From: Eledone cirrhosa
Taxonomy: Eukaryota; Mollusca; Cephalopoda; Octopoda; Eledonidae
NCBI GenBank assembly: GCA_964016885.1
Contig: OZ024743.1
Coordinates: 183,598,045 to 183,662,044, forward strand
Direction of reading: 5' to 3'
DNA length: 64,000 nucleotides
In this document: piece by piece, positions 32,321-62,399 of the stretch
Numbering within the stretch: position 1 is the stretch's first letter
How the letters are laid out: every line of letters begins with the position of its first letter
The notes under the pieces: generated by a model
Seen by the model: only the letters and a program-made list of their open reading frames with translations
Database searches by the model: none
What the model was told of the DNA's origin: nothing
Position numbers and translations under genes: made by a program

Positions 32321-32574
32321 TCAACTATTTACTCCACCTACTTACAAAACTGTACTGGACTCAACATTCTACCCTGGAGTCAACTTACAAAACTTGCTGT
32401 CTGTGGTAGTATATTGAAATAATTTCTCTATCATTTCTCAACTAAAAAAAAAATAGGAATTGATCAACAAAATCCCAGATCTTATTCACTTACCGAGTGG
32501 AGTGGAACTCATCAAATCAGACCAAGGAAACAATAATTCCATTGTTATTTCCATTGCTGATATTATCTACTGGT

Positions 32575-32700
32575 TGAAAATCTTGGCAGACAGAGCAACA
32601 TGAAATAAAGTGTCTTGCTCAAAGACACTTGTATCACTTGTTTCAGGAACCAACCTCGCAACGTCATGATTGCTAATCCAATTCTCTAACCACTATGAAC
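32575..32700 (-). repeat. SINE S4 head
   Basis: Minus strand: TAGTGGTTAGAGAATTGGAT (A-box-like) and GCGAGGTTGGTTCC (B-box remnant), then TTTGAGCAAGACACTTTATT TCATGTTGCTC. Confidence 0.65.
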
Positions 32701-33049
32701 CTTCACAATAACTTTATTTAAAGCTTCATCATAGCGTTGTGTGTGTATAATATTTTGATTAATGTGTCTTTAATACCTGTTTTATATCGTTCGTTTGAAA
32801 TGTTGAGATTTCCTAAGTGTTTTAACCTTTTCCAATATTGACGAGAGAAAATATTTCTAACAGTGCATTTTCTTTCTTGTTTCTTATTCTTTTTCTTCAA
32901 TCAGTCGATTGTTTGCTATTTACAAATTCCTTGACACAGTTCAAGTAATATCTCATAACGAGAGGCATAGTCAAAGATATATTGAATTAGCAGCTCATCC
33001 AGCCTGAGTTTAAATTCACACTAGATATTTCATTTTTACAGAAAAATCA

Positions 33050-33680
33050 AAATATATTCTTCAGAACATCTGTTGAATCAGTGTCGTTGCATGGATCAGG
33101 TACATGGACCCTGACACAAGCACTACAGTCAATGTTGTTGTATGGATTAGGTACATGCCCTTGACTCAAACACTTGAGTCAGTGTTATTGTATGGATCAG
33201 GTACATGGACCCTGGTACAAGCACTTGAATCAGTGTTGTATGGATCAGCTAGATGGATCTTGACACAAGCACTTGAGCCAGTGTTGTTGTATGAATCAGG
33301 TACATGGACCTTGACACAAGCACTTGAGAAGAAACTAGATGGGGCATACACTAAAATAGTTAGGGTTGTATAAAACACAAAATGGTGTCAGTGTATTACA
33401 AGTGAAAGTTTATACAGAAACTTGCTGAAGATAACAACTTCAATTACTCAAAGACTTATGATTTGCAGGACATTGCTGGAGAAGTAAGCATGAAGTTATA
33501 CACAAGCTACTATTGTGGGAACCAACTTATGGGAGATGCAGTAGAAGACCTGCTTGAACCTTGATCAATCAACTCTCAGACGATACAAACTTCAGTGGGG
33601 AACAGTTGCCAGGAGCAATGGAAAATCAGGAATTGTGGAGAGACTTTGTCAGGAATGTTTGACTGTGGTCTCAATGATTA
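33050..33680 (+). pseudogene. LINE D C-terminal fragment, + arm of an inverted pair
   Basis: LLYGSGTWTLTQALEKKLDG and AYTKIVRVV at 33275-33373, then in another frame LLLWEPTYGR, LINQLSDDTN, MENQELWRDFVRNV and a stop near 33660. This is the YGSETWTLT...LDG-YTRMLR...LLWEP...DR-WR C-terminal region of a CR1/Jockey-grade LINE. At least one frameshift and an in-frame stop inactivate it. It is about 90% or more identical by eye to the inverse of 37680-38155. Confidence 0.75.
33074..33327 (+). repeat. In-frame about 51-bp tandem repeat inside LINE D
   Basis: Five units of TCAGTGTTGTTGTATGGATC...GACACAAGCACTTGA, mostly 48-51 bp. Each encodes about ESVLLYGSGTWTLTQAL. The inverted copy has two units. 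Confidence 0.85.
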
Positions 33681-34129
33681 TTTTGTTGTATATTTTGGCT
33701 GTACACTCAATTTCACTAGCTGTCAAGAATAACTATTAGATTGTCTCAGAGTATTACTGGTCATAAACGGCTGTATTCAATTTCTTTTTTCTTCTCCAGG
33801 ATAATCTCCTATTCCTTTTAAAAGACATGTCCATTTCTAGATGTTGCTTGTTATGGTGGGGTTTATATGTATCTAAAATACAATACTCTTGAATTAACTG
33901 CTAAGATTTTAAGGTAATAATATATTAAACTCTATAAACATTGATTTGAGAGAGAAAGAGCAATAGGACCACTGAAAAGATGTGAACCAATTATTTTATT
34001 TTTCTACTATACTTTTTTAAAATCCTGAAATTATTTATTTACAATTGTATAAATAACATTACCAATACAAAACACACTATTAAAGGGAACAAAAAAAAAG
34101 AAATAAAAAGAATAAAAAAAAGAATCAAA

Positions 34130-34270
34130 CAATGAAAGAAAGGGAGAGGGTGAGAGACAAACACTACACCCCAGTCTGAGTGGTGCCTCAGCTGCACACC
34201 ACAGACAAAATAGCAAAGGCATTACCATGGAGAATGGCTAGAAACAGCCACCCCACTTTACAGAGCTCCC
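34130..34270 (-). repeat. Relative of the 24605/28625 repeat
   Basis: CAGTCTGAGTGGTGCCTCAG, GCAAAGGCATTACCATGGAG and AACAGCCACCCCACTTTAC are inverted counterparts of the shared blocks. Confidence 0.45.
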
Positions 34271-34539
34271 TCTTCAAATAAGTCACTGTCTTATCATTTG
34301 ATAGGCACCTATGTTATGGCCATTCCTTCATCCTAATTTCCTTTGTCTTCTCTCTGTTTTATACCACTTGCTATATATTACAATGGTTACTGAGATAATT
34401 TTGGACTTTTGCCTAATTGATAATGTAATTAAAGCTGCTTTGCCTGGTGTTAATCAATGAATCACTTGTTAAATAAAACTGAAATATATTGGCAGTTAAA
34501 CAATACATGGGGCAAACAAAGTTATGTACTTTACCCAGG

Positions 34540-34850
34540 AGTAAATAGTATAGCTACTGTAGTAAAAATAGAACTCCTCATGTGTTCTGTAGTTTGTTAC
34601 TATAGTATAGCTACTGTAGTATAGCTACCATAGTATAGCTTCTGTAGTAAAAATAGAACACCTCATGTGTTCTGTAGTTTGTTACTATAGTAGAGCTACT
34701 GTTGTAAAAATAGAACCTCTCATCATAGTATAGCTACTGTATTCAAAATAGAATTTCTCATGTGTTCTGTAGTTTGTTGCTATAGTATAGTTACTGTTGT
34801 AAAAATAGAACTCCTCCTCATGTGTTCTGTAGTTTGCCATCACACCCTTA
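34540..34850. repeat. Minisatellite, TAGCTACTGTAGTAAAAATA type
   Basis: Irregular 65-120-bp units: CTCATGTGTTCTGTAGTTTG occurs four times, and GTATAGCTACTGTAGTA-like strings occur about seven times. Confidence 0.85.
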
Positions 34851-34919
34851 CTGTTCTAAAACCATTCTCTTATGAAATTCTTTCTCGGTTCAGACTAATG
34901 ACTGCTTTATTGCTGATAA

Positions 34920-35154
34920 TACAGGGTGAGCATAAAATCTCTCCCTGGTTATAAAATATCATATCTCAGATACAATTAGAAATTTTACTTTTTCATTGTT
35001 TTAATTTTATAAATTTCTAGTTTAAAGTTTTTCTGAACATGTTTTACATTTTCTCTTCTACAGGAAGTAGTTGTAATTTTCAGTAACAAAATGGCATCTA
35101 TGAAACAAATAGCTCAGTGTTTTATGGTTTAAAAGACTTTACGTTCACCCTGTA
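34920..35154. mobile_element. Tc1/mariner-type MITE
   Basis: Ends TACAGGGTGAGCATAAA and TTTACGTTCACCCTGTA are inverted repeats (18 of 21 positions), with TA at each border. 235 bp, no transposase. TA target and ACAGGGTG ends are mariner-like. Confidence 0.7.
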
Positions 35155-35599
35155 TTTTCTTTTTGTAACTTTTACTAAGAAAACTTCACAATAGTTACTA
35201 AATACCTGTACATTCAGTAACACATTTCAAACTTGATGTGTCTCATATGATACAAGATGGTTTAGTTGTATTGGTCACTTTCACCAGGTTTTGTTTGTAG
35301 TTTTATTTGTCACTTTCACCATGTTTTCTTTGCAGTTGTATTGGTCATCTCACACCATGTTTTGTGTGCAGTTGTTTTTGTTTGTTTTCTTGTACTGTCC
35401 AGGTTATAATACATGCTACTATCTGCATTCTTTCACTCCTTCATATTCTTTCTAAATTTGGTGAATGCAAGAAAAATAGTTTTAGTTTTATAGACCAGCA
35501 GCATCCATCAATGATTGATCAGTCCTATTTAGTTGAAGGGGTGGGAACCTGTAATATAGATACAATGTCCTATGGTATTAGTGAAGTGAGTTAAGTATT

Positions 35600-35815
35600 T
35601 CAACTGGGAATTTGATCATTGGGTTTAACACTTCCACTTGAGTATGTTCCAGCTGTATAGCTATTTAACATGTAGTGAGTGATAAGGGCCTGTAGATTAG
35701 GCCAAAAAGGTGTGAACTTTGGGTTTAACACTTCCACTTGAGTATGTTCCAGCTGTATAAGTAAGGGCGTGTAGAGAGTGATAAGGGTATGTAGATTAGG
35801 CCAAAAAGGTGTTGT
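35600..35815 (+). repeat. Two-copy tandem duplication, about 100 bp
   Basis: TTTAACACTTCCACTTGAGT through GATTAGGCCAAAAAGGTGT appears at about 35616 and 35717. Confidence 0.85.
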
Positions 35816-36060
35816 TGAGCTGCAGTTATTAGAATATAATGTAACAGAACCAGAACATGTTAGAAGTTAGGTCTAGTAAACTAAGGATAGTTGTACCAAG
35901 TTGTTGAATATTAGTGTTGGTAATAGAGAGTACACACGAGTATATATGTGAAGGAAGATTTATCTTATTAGCCTCCACCCCCACCCAATATTTTAGTTGG
36001 TACTTAGTTTCAATTTGTTGGCATGAAGCATTTGAGAGAGAAACTAACATACTATCAAGA

Positions 36061-36478
36061 GATTTATACTAGATAACCTTTCCAGTGTACTTGATTCCTA
36101 TTCCTGATAGATGAGACATGATATTTATACCAGGTAACCTCTCCAGTGTACTTGATTCCTATTCCTGATAGATGAGACATGATATTTATACCAGGTAACC
36201 TCTCCAGTGTACTTGATTCCTATTCCTGATAGATGAGACATGATATTTATACCAGGTAACCTCTCCAGTGTACTTGATTCCTATTCGTGATAGATGAGAC
36301 ATATTTATACCAGGTAACCTCTCCAGTGTACTTGATTCCTATTCCTGATAGATGAGACATGATATTTATACCAGGTAACCTCTCCAGTGTACTTGATTCC
36401 TATTCCTGATAGATGAGACATGATATTTATACCAGGTAACCTCTCCAGTGTACTTGATTCCTGTTCCTGATATTTGAG
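36061..36478. repeat. 61-bp minisatellite, about 7 units
   Basis: Unit ATACCAGGTAACCTCTCCAG ... GATAGATGAGACATGATATTT, units nearly identical; one unit is shortened near 36300. Confidence 0.97.
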
Positions 36479-36836
36479 ATAAGGCTCAAATACAATGAAA
36501 TGCTAGGATATGAATTTTAAATCCTTTAACATGGTCTTTTTTCCAATATCATGTTTACTTGTGAATTTCATTTCAACACTGTATGTAGATAAAGATGAAA
36601 GATGGTTACAGCACAGGAATGTTTGGATCAGAAGAAGATTTAGAGTTCTGGGGTTATATCAAACCCTAGATAATTAGGGTTTATTGTAAAAGATATCTGA
36701 AGGGAAAGTAGATAAAACTAAAGAAAAAAAAATAGAGTAAGTCAAGTGATATACCAACTGTACCCTGTAAGTAAGTGAGCATTTGAAATATTAATATAAT
36801 GTTAAATAGTATCCTAGATATGGGAGGCCTGGAACC

Positions 36837-37322
36837 GTATATACTCATATATATAAGCCGACCCCCTATTTTATGTCTGAGAAATAGGCAAAATTCCAAA
36901 CCCTGTTTATAAGCCAAGGCAGGTAATCAACATATTGTGTTTAGATGGTGTGGTTTCGAAATTCTCATGAGTGGAGAATATATTTATAAAGTTTTAATAT
37001 TTTGATGTTTAAAATGTTTTCAGTGTCGTTTAGAGTATAGTTTTTTGTTTCAAAATTCCATTACGTAAGGATTTTTACTAATTTCCTACCGTTTTGAAGG
37101 CCATCTCCATTCAAAACACATTAAAAACAATAGAAATTTCACCTTCAAAGTGAAACCTCCAAAGCAAAACTATTTTAGCACCTCATTTATGTAGAATTTG
37201 AAGTGAGTAAAAATTAGCAAAATATTGACCTTGAATATAATCAATCCACAAGACCCCAGCCCACCCCCCTTTTGCCATCAATTTTTTTGTCACATATTTC
37301 TCAACTTATATATGAGTATATA
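36837..37322. mobile_element. TIR DNA transposon without the MITE (empty site)
   Basis: Begins GTATATACTCATATATATAAG and ends with the inverse CTTATATATGAGTATATAC. About 486 bp and non-coding. Same internal sequence as 12050-12750, but at about 37018-37024 it reads TGTTTTCAGTGTCG where the other copy carries the TTAA MITE. Superfamily not assigned. Confidence 0.8.
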
Positions 37323-37679
37323 CAGCAACTAATGTTAAACTAATAATGCTGATATAGAAAGTATTTTTTATTGCAGACAAAGTGGGTTAGTGTGTTTGTG
37401 TGTGTTTGCTTTTGTGTCCAATATGTTTTTGGTGAAGAAGCTATGAGGACTTCTGATTTCTCAGTGATCTTCAGTCATTTATGCTAAGGATCAATATCTT
37501 ATGTTGATGCTACTACAGCATAATACAGTCTATTTGCTAAAGCCTACAAACTGACAAACACTGGTTGAATATTTCACAAATTAGTAATGTTAAGAAAGGA
37601 TTAATTTCTAAGTTACTGCATCTGTGTTTCATAGACGTTTGTTCAGAGGTTTCAGATAATATTGGTATCTCACATTGGT

Positions 37680-38155
37680 CATCATCATCATCATGGCCAC
37701 AGTCAAACATTCCTGACAAAGTCTCTCCATAATTCACAGTTTTCCATTGCCCCTGACAACTGCTCCTTATTGAGGTTTGTATTGTCTGAGAGTTGATCGA
37801 TGAATGTTCAAGCAGATCTTCTCCTACTGCATCTCCCATAAGTTGGTTCCCACAATAGTAGCTTGTGTATAACTTCATGCTTACTTCTCCAGCAATGTCT
37901 TGCAAATCATAAGTCTTTGAGCAATTTTGGGCAAGTTTCTGTATACACTTTCATTTGTAATACACTGACATCATTTTATGTTTTATACAACCCTAACTAT
38001 TTTAGTGTATGCCCCATCTAGTTTCTTCTCAAGTGCTTGTGTCAAGGTCCATGTACCTTATCCATACAACAACACTGACTCAAGTGCTTGTGTCAGGATC
38101 CATGTACCTGATCCATACAACAACAGATTGATTCAACACATGTTCTGAAGAATGT
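37680..38155 (-). pseudogene. LINE D C-terminal fragment, - arm of an inverted pair
   Basis: Reverse complement of 33050-33675 with a few substitutions and indels, two instead of five tandem units, and a GATGATGATGATGACC end. Frames are broken. Confidence 0.75.
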
Positions 38156-38159
38156 TATT

Positions 38160-38678
38160 TCAAGTGGCGAGTGTCAATCTTACTGTATTGATTGATCATT
38201 AGTATTCAATTCTTTCCTTGCCCCATCAGGTTGACGAATATGACTCCAGACACACACACACACACATAGAAACACAGACACACAGACATGCATGAAGACA
38301 CTTTACCCAATGTGCCATACCGTGAAACAGAACCCCCAGCATATTTGGTTACAAAGTGAACTAGTTAACCACACAGCCATCTATACTCAATATGATATAT
38401 ATATTATTGTTATTGTTGTAAATCTGTAAATCCCATGACATCAGAAGAGATGTTCAGGAAATATCCTGATTCAAACAAATCCTCATATAATACTTTGTCC
38501 AATGAGAAAGCAAGGAAAAATATGAAACATGTCACTATTACAATGACTAAATCATCAAGCTATGTTCTTTTACTTTATGGAATGTGAATAAGTATTTTAA
38601 AAGTCAATTGACACCACATACTACTTTTAATCAGATTTATTTTTATTTCTTATTTAATTATTGCTCTGCTTAGCTGTT

Positions 38679-38680
<2 letters not shown>
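38160..38680. other. No gene; weak SINE head
   Basis: 38290-38375 contains minus-strand blocks like a tRNA-SINE head (GAAGACACTTTACCCAATGT, GTTAACCACACAGCC). The rest is unassigned. Confidence 0.45.

Positions 38681-38681
<1 letters not shown>

Positions 38682-38728
<47 letters not shown>
38682..38728. repeat. (TG)n microsatellite
   Basis: About 23 TG units. Confidence 0.97.
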
Positions 38729-38731
<3 letters not shown>

Positions 38732-38760
38732 ATATATTTATATGTACACATATATAGACA

Positions 38761-38891
38761 TTTTATTAAGGCTAAATGGTGAGTCTTGTTACTCTGGAGT
38801 TTCACCTGTTTACCACTGGGTCATCAGATGACCCAAACATAAACAAATGAAACTCCAGAGTAACAAGACTCACTATTTAGCCTTAATAAAA
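38761..38891. repeat. Near-perfect 44-bp-arm foldback
   Basis: 38761-38804 and 38848-38891 are reverse complements at 43 of 44 positions; the exception is G opposite T, which would be a G-U pair in RNA. The 43-nt loop holds a second palindrome GGGTCATC-A-GATGACCC. No ORF. Confidence 0.92.
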
Positions 38892-38953
38892 TGAATATTA
38901 AAACTCTATTTCGGTGTTGAGTACTCTTTTTTTCTCAGCCATCAACCACTTAC

Positions 38954-38956
<3 letters not shown>

Positions 38957-38992
<36 letters not shown>
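38957..38992. repeat. (TA)n microsatellite
   Basis: About 18 TA units. Confidence 0.95.
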
Positions 38993-38995
<3 letters not shown>

Positions 38996-39220
38996 GTATG
39001 TAAAAGTAATAACAAAAATAGCAAAACAAACAGAACTATACATGAAAGAAATCTATATTGTGCAGATAATAAAGGTGTTTATCCATGGAGGTTATGTTGT
39101 AACACTGCAGGGATAAACCAGTTTAAACAACCTCAAAGCACTTCACGTCAGTAGTGTATCTCCAGTGAAATATTGATTAGGTATAACCATGTCTTAACAT
39201 CATTTCATTTCATATATAAC

Positions 39221-40200
39221 AGAGGAATTCAAGACCGGTTGCCCATGGGAACTTCTATACGCAGATGATCTAACGCTCATAGCTGAATCAATGGCTGAAC
39301 TAGAGAAGAAATTCCAAACTTGGAAGCATGGCCTAGAATCAAAAGGCCTTAAAATTAACTTGTCTAAGACTAAAGTTCTAGTATGTAGGAAGGAAAATAG
39401 GGCACTGGTCCCCTCTGGGAAATGGCCATGCTCTGTGTGTAAAAGGAGTAGGCAGAAACTCCATTTTATGTCCCAAATGCAAAGTATGGGTGCGTAAAAG
39501 ATGTAGTGGGATCACAGGTAAGCTAACTAAGAACATAGATTTTATATATGGTCGGTACTCAGATGCAATAAGTAGTAGCAAGTGCCCACAGGATACTAGC
39601 TCCTTCCATTGCCCAGATGGTTCTATAGAAATAGTGGACACCTTCCGTTACCTGGGTGACAAAATCAGCAGTGGGGGAGGGTGCTCTGAAAGTACAGTAG
39701 CCAGAGTCAGAACGGCATGGAAAAGGTTCAGAGAGCTTATACCACTATTGGCCACTAAAGGTTTCTCTCTAAAAATGAAAGGCAGACTGTATGATGCCTG
39801 CATACGAACAGCAATTTTACATGGCAGTGAGACGTGGGCATTGTGTGCAGAGGATCTGCGCAAACTGGAGAGGAACGAAGCTTGCATGCTCCACTGGATG
39901 TGTAATAGTAATATATGTGAACGGCAAAGCATAAATGAACTAAGTGAGAAATTAGGAATAAGAAGGATCAGATGCTGTGTACTCGAGAGAAGACTACATT
40001 GGTATGATTACGTGATGCACATGAAAGACGACAGCTGTATAAAAAAGTGCAGGGCGATCAAAATAGATGGAAGCTACGGAGTAGGCAGACCCAGAAAAAC
40101 CTGGGACGATTTGATAGATTCCGACCTTACACACTTACACCTCTCCAAGACAATGTCACTGGACTGAGATCTTTGGCGCTACGCAGTAATACAGAAGACC
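39221..40200 (+). pseudogene. LINE B, 3' half of the polyprotein, frameshifted
   Basis: Starts abruptly inside the RT: EEFKTGCPWELLYADD (YADD intact), LTLIAESMAELEKKFQTW and PSGKWPCSVC. Within the zinc finger, after CSVCK, the frame shifts by one base and resumes as GRNSILCPKCK; the finger His is changed (WVRKRC for WVHKRC). From 39490 the C-terminal part runs on: VDTFRYLGDKISSGGGCSES, GRLYDACIRTAILHGSETWA and GVGRPRKTWDDL, with GHVMRM altered to YDYVMHM and a TGA at 40165. Clearly related to LINE A but a separate subfamily with a different 3' UTR. Confidence 0.85.
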
Positions 40201-40612
40201 CGCCTTGCCTAAGTACAAAGTGAAACCTACAGTCAGTAGGCACCTCCTAACCAAAAATACACCCCCATCTCACTACCCTACCCCCACCCCCATCTACACC
40301 ACCCCTTTCTCCGTAAAGTTATGTTGGTACCACAACATCCAGTCCTAAATAAATGAGGTTGTGTAGGTGTCATGACAAAAAAAAACACACGGCCCACGCT
40401 GTAATGTGGCCGTGTAGGTAACACGGTAAAAACCTCCCAGTCCACACTGTAAACGTGGTTGGTGTTAGGAAGGGCATCCAGTCGTAGAAAACCCGCCAGA
40501 CAGTACTATACGAGCAAGACAACCAATCTTGCCTCACGTGGGACAACGCCCGTCTAAACCCTTGCTAGTGTGGAAGATAGACGTTAAACGATGATGATGA
40601 TGATGATGATTG
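40201..40612 (+). mobile_element. LINE B 3' UTR and (GAT)n tail
   Basis: Same 3' UTR as 2070-2482. Hairpins GTTGTG/CATGAC (two wobbles) at about 40353 and CCGTG/CACGG at about 40409, then AAGGGCATCCAGTCGTAGAA and six GAT units. Confidence 0.85.
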
Positions 40613-40614
40613 TG

Positions 40615-41230
40615 TTAAGTTTTTCCATAGAAAAGGTAAAGGAAAAACCAGTGCTCTATGTATTGTACAGAGCTATTTAATTACATAATAAACAACACAA
40701 TATAATTATTTCATTACTGAATGTTTCAAGAAACTAAATGATTCTTGCAAGAAACATCTAGCTTGTTCGTCAGACAAAACAATTATGCTTTGGATATGAA
40801 TTATATATATCTCACTGTGTCAGTTTGTGGTTTGGTCTGGCATTGGCCATTACTGTCTATCTCTTATTTTCTCTCTTTCTCTGTGTGTGTTCGTGTGTAT
40901 ATCTTACTCAGTGTGTGTGTCTTGGCCTGGTTTTGACTAGATATTATGATGTGTGGATATGATGATGATTATGATAATAATGATGTGTAGGTATCATATT
41001 CCTGTTTTATCATGTGATATTAAAACCTTACTTCGTGTCCTTGTGCAAAGCTGAGCCCTGACTTCATGTTTAATCAGGGAATGATTATTGCTTCTTCTTA
41101 GTCTCATAATTTATTGTTGTTGTTTTCTACTACTGAAGGGTTTACAGGCAAGATTGGAGACTTGTTGGTTTTAATTATTTTCAAGCATTCCCTTCCTAGC
41201 TTGAGCCAGAGGGGTTGGACAGAGGGGATT
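40615..41230. other. No gene recognised
   Basis: Short GT runs and a GATGAT run near 40960. Nothing coding. Confidence 0.5.
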
Positions 41231-41234
41231 GCAA

Positions 41235-41390
41235 AAGGCCAAATGGCATGACAATCTTCCAATTCTGCGGGGATAGGCCTATTATCTGGGATGCCACATG
41301 TTGTGATACCTTCTTTAGTGGCAACCCAACCTTTGCTCTCCACCAGGCTGAAGAGGGCAAACTGTCAATGTATTGATCACTCTCTGATAC
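41235..41390 (+). pseudogene. LINE R C-terminal fragment, copy 3
   Basis: Frame RPNGMTI...IIWDATCCDTFFSGN then HQAEEGKLSMY and a stop. Aligns to RPDGLTL...LVWDVTVSDSF of 3736-4314, with the motif Asp changed to Asn. Confidence 0.6.
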
Positions 41391-41394
41391 AAAA

Positions 41395-42042
41395 TATTAT
41401 ATTGTAGTTAGTTTATCACGTCAAATGTCCTTGTAATCCTCACTGACTGTTTTTTTAAGTAAAATTGAAGTAAAATTGCTGCAGGGTCTTGTGGGTTGAT
41501 AGAATGATTTTTATTTTATCATTGCTACTATGATGTATTAATTGCAGAGATACTTAGTCCATCTATTTGTAAGAAAGGTACTATGGTAATGTACACCTCT
41601 CTTTGGTAATGACCAGCAGTCTTATAACTGATGGGTTTTTGAAATATTGATATACTGAGTAATATTGTGACGGGTTTAGTTTGATGAGGCCTGGTCTGGG
41701 TTAACGTGCTTAATAATGCTATGAGGACAAACTACAGCTTTCATGAGTTCCCTGGTAGATTTAGAAACTTCTATCCATCTGAAAATCATTTAATATATTT
41801 AAGAAATAAAATATCAAAGATTAGAAATTGATTTGATTCAAGGAAACTAACATTGAAGTCTAATTTGTTAAGTGTAAATAAAATATGTTTAAGATATTGA
41901 ATATCTAAAGCTACTTCAAATTCAATAGGTTTTTATTTGAATTATTTACAAAAACTGATAAATCGAGAGTTGTTGAATGAGAGAGGTAGAGAGGTAGATA
42001 ACAGTTTGTTTATACAGCAACATTGACATTCACTGTTGCACT

Positions 42043-42086
<44 letters not shown>

Positions 42087-42235
42087 ACAGAACAGGAAAA
42101 CTAAAGTTAAAAACAAAAAATTCAATATCTTTGAACCCAGTACCCTTATTTGAATAACTGTTGTGTTGTTCCTTCTATAGAGTAAACAATTCTTTAACTC
42201 AGAAAATATCACCTTGTATATAATAAATCTGATAT
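41395..42235. other. No gene; (GA)n microsatellite
   Basis: 42046-42081 is a GA run. The rest is AT-rich. Confidence 0.5.
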
Positions 42236-42239
42236 CATT

Positions 42240-42670
42240 TAATGTTCAATAACTCTTGTTGCTATGGGACTGGTTGTCACAGACTAAGTCAGTACTTCCA
42301 GACAGGAAAGGGGTCACATATTGCTTACGTTCATTCTGGTTTTGGCATGGTTTCTAAGCTCAATGTCTTTCCTATCACCAACAACTTTGCAAAGTATACA
42401 CAGTTCTTATTATCATGGTACCAGCTCTAATTATGTAGTTGTACCCTTCATACAGTTATAGGCTCCTCTCAACTCTTTGTTTGGCAAGTTTTCTATAATT
42501 GGATGTTTTTTCTAATGCCAACCATTTTATAATGTTGTATTGGGTGTATTTTATTCTGGTATGAGCTCTAGGAAGGTTGTTGTATCCTTGACACAGCTGT
42601 AGACTCCTCCAGTTTTCTATGGTTGGATACCCTTACTCATGCCAGGTATTTTACAAAGGGTACTAGTCTG
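42240..42670 (-). repeat. LINE E-type tails, three partial tandem units
   Basis: AGTCAGTACTTCCAGACAGG, TTTGGCATGGTTTCTAAGC and CCAACCATTTTATAATG blocks recur with small variation, as at 54190-54620. Confidence 0.55.
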
Positions 42671-42699
42671 GTTTTTGTGTCCATGATGGACACTGAAGA

Positions 42700-42970
42700 G
42701 TCTTCAGAACCCTTTTATCAACCCCCAAAAAATGAAAGGTAAAGTGAACCTAAGTGCAGTTGAACTAAAAATAATAGCTTCTAACTCAGGCACAAGGTCA
42801 GAAAACTTTTGTTGGGTGACTAAGTTTATTATATCAACCACAGTACTTTACAGGTACTTTATTTTATTGACCTCAGAAGGATGAAAGACAAAGTTAACCT
42901 TGGTGGGATTTGAACTCAGAATGTAGAGGGCTGTAATGAAATATTGCAATGCATTTCATCTGATGTACTA
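42700..42970 (-). repeat. SINE S1
   Basis: Minus-strand copy: TAGCTTCTAACTCAGGCACA AGG, GTACTTTATTTTATTGACCT, GGATTTGAACTCAGAATGT (B box) and a degraded head. Confidence 0.75.
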
Positions 42971-42994
42971 ATGATTCTACCTACTCACCACCCT

Positions 42995-43165
42995 AAATGA
43001 GTTGTAATATAAGCACAAGGCCAACAGTTTAAGGAGAGGGGAGAGTCAATTAAATCGACCTCAGTGTATTACTGGTACTTTATTTTATCGACCACACAAG
43101 AATGAAAGACAAAGTTGACCAGGGTGGGATTTGAACTCAGAATGTGGAGAGCTGGATATTGATTA
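42995..43165 (-). repeat. SINE S1
   Basis: AAGCACAAGGCCAACAGTTT, ACTGGTACTTTATTTTATCG and GGATTTGAACTCAGAATGTG. About 350 bp upstream of the first kinase exon seen. Confidence 0.8.
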
Positions 43166-43485
43166 TTGTTGTTGCTGTTTTTTTTTACAGAGATTTATAT
43201 GACAATGAAGCTTCTCTCCTGTGATATGAGTTAAATAAAATGCAGCAATTAAGACTGAAACTTCTCACCAGAAACTTCTCTTTTTACTATATGACACTTC
43301 CTACAGAAATACTAATAACCAAAATAACTGCTATAGCTCTGGCTAATAGCACCAATGTTTCAACATTTAATTATTAAGATTTTACCTCAATTCTCTATTC
43401 ACCTTATTACATGGTCTTCTTCAATAGATTTCTTTCATTAAAACCAACCTTGAGTAATTTTTTTTATTGATTTTATTTCTTTTAA

Positions 43486-62248
<18,763 letters not shown>

Positions 62249-62399
62249 GTATTTCATTTCAAATATTTCCACTGTGTGTGTGTCACTGTTAGGTTGTCAG
62301 CTTGTATGACTACAGGTGTGTATGTTTGAAAAGCATTCAAGTCTTTGTTTTTGAATGTATGTATGCATTTGTTTGTAAGTATGTCTCTGCATTTTGATG

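Noticed and set aside
32718..32900. Lys-rich minus-strand ORF
   Set aside because: Short, compositionally biased, no context.
36061..36478. CRISPR-like array
   Set aside because: Units are contiguous 61-bp repeats with no unique spacers, in animal DNA; it is a minisatellite.
38761..38891. Annotating the foldback as a microRNA gene
   Set aside because: A 44-bp stem is longer than usual animal pre-miRNAs, and no expression evidence is available; listed as a repeat.
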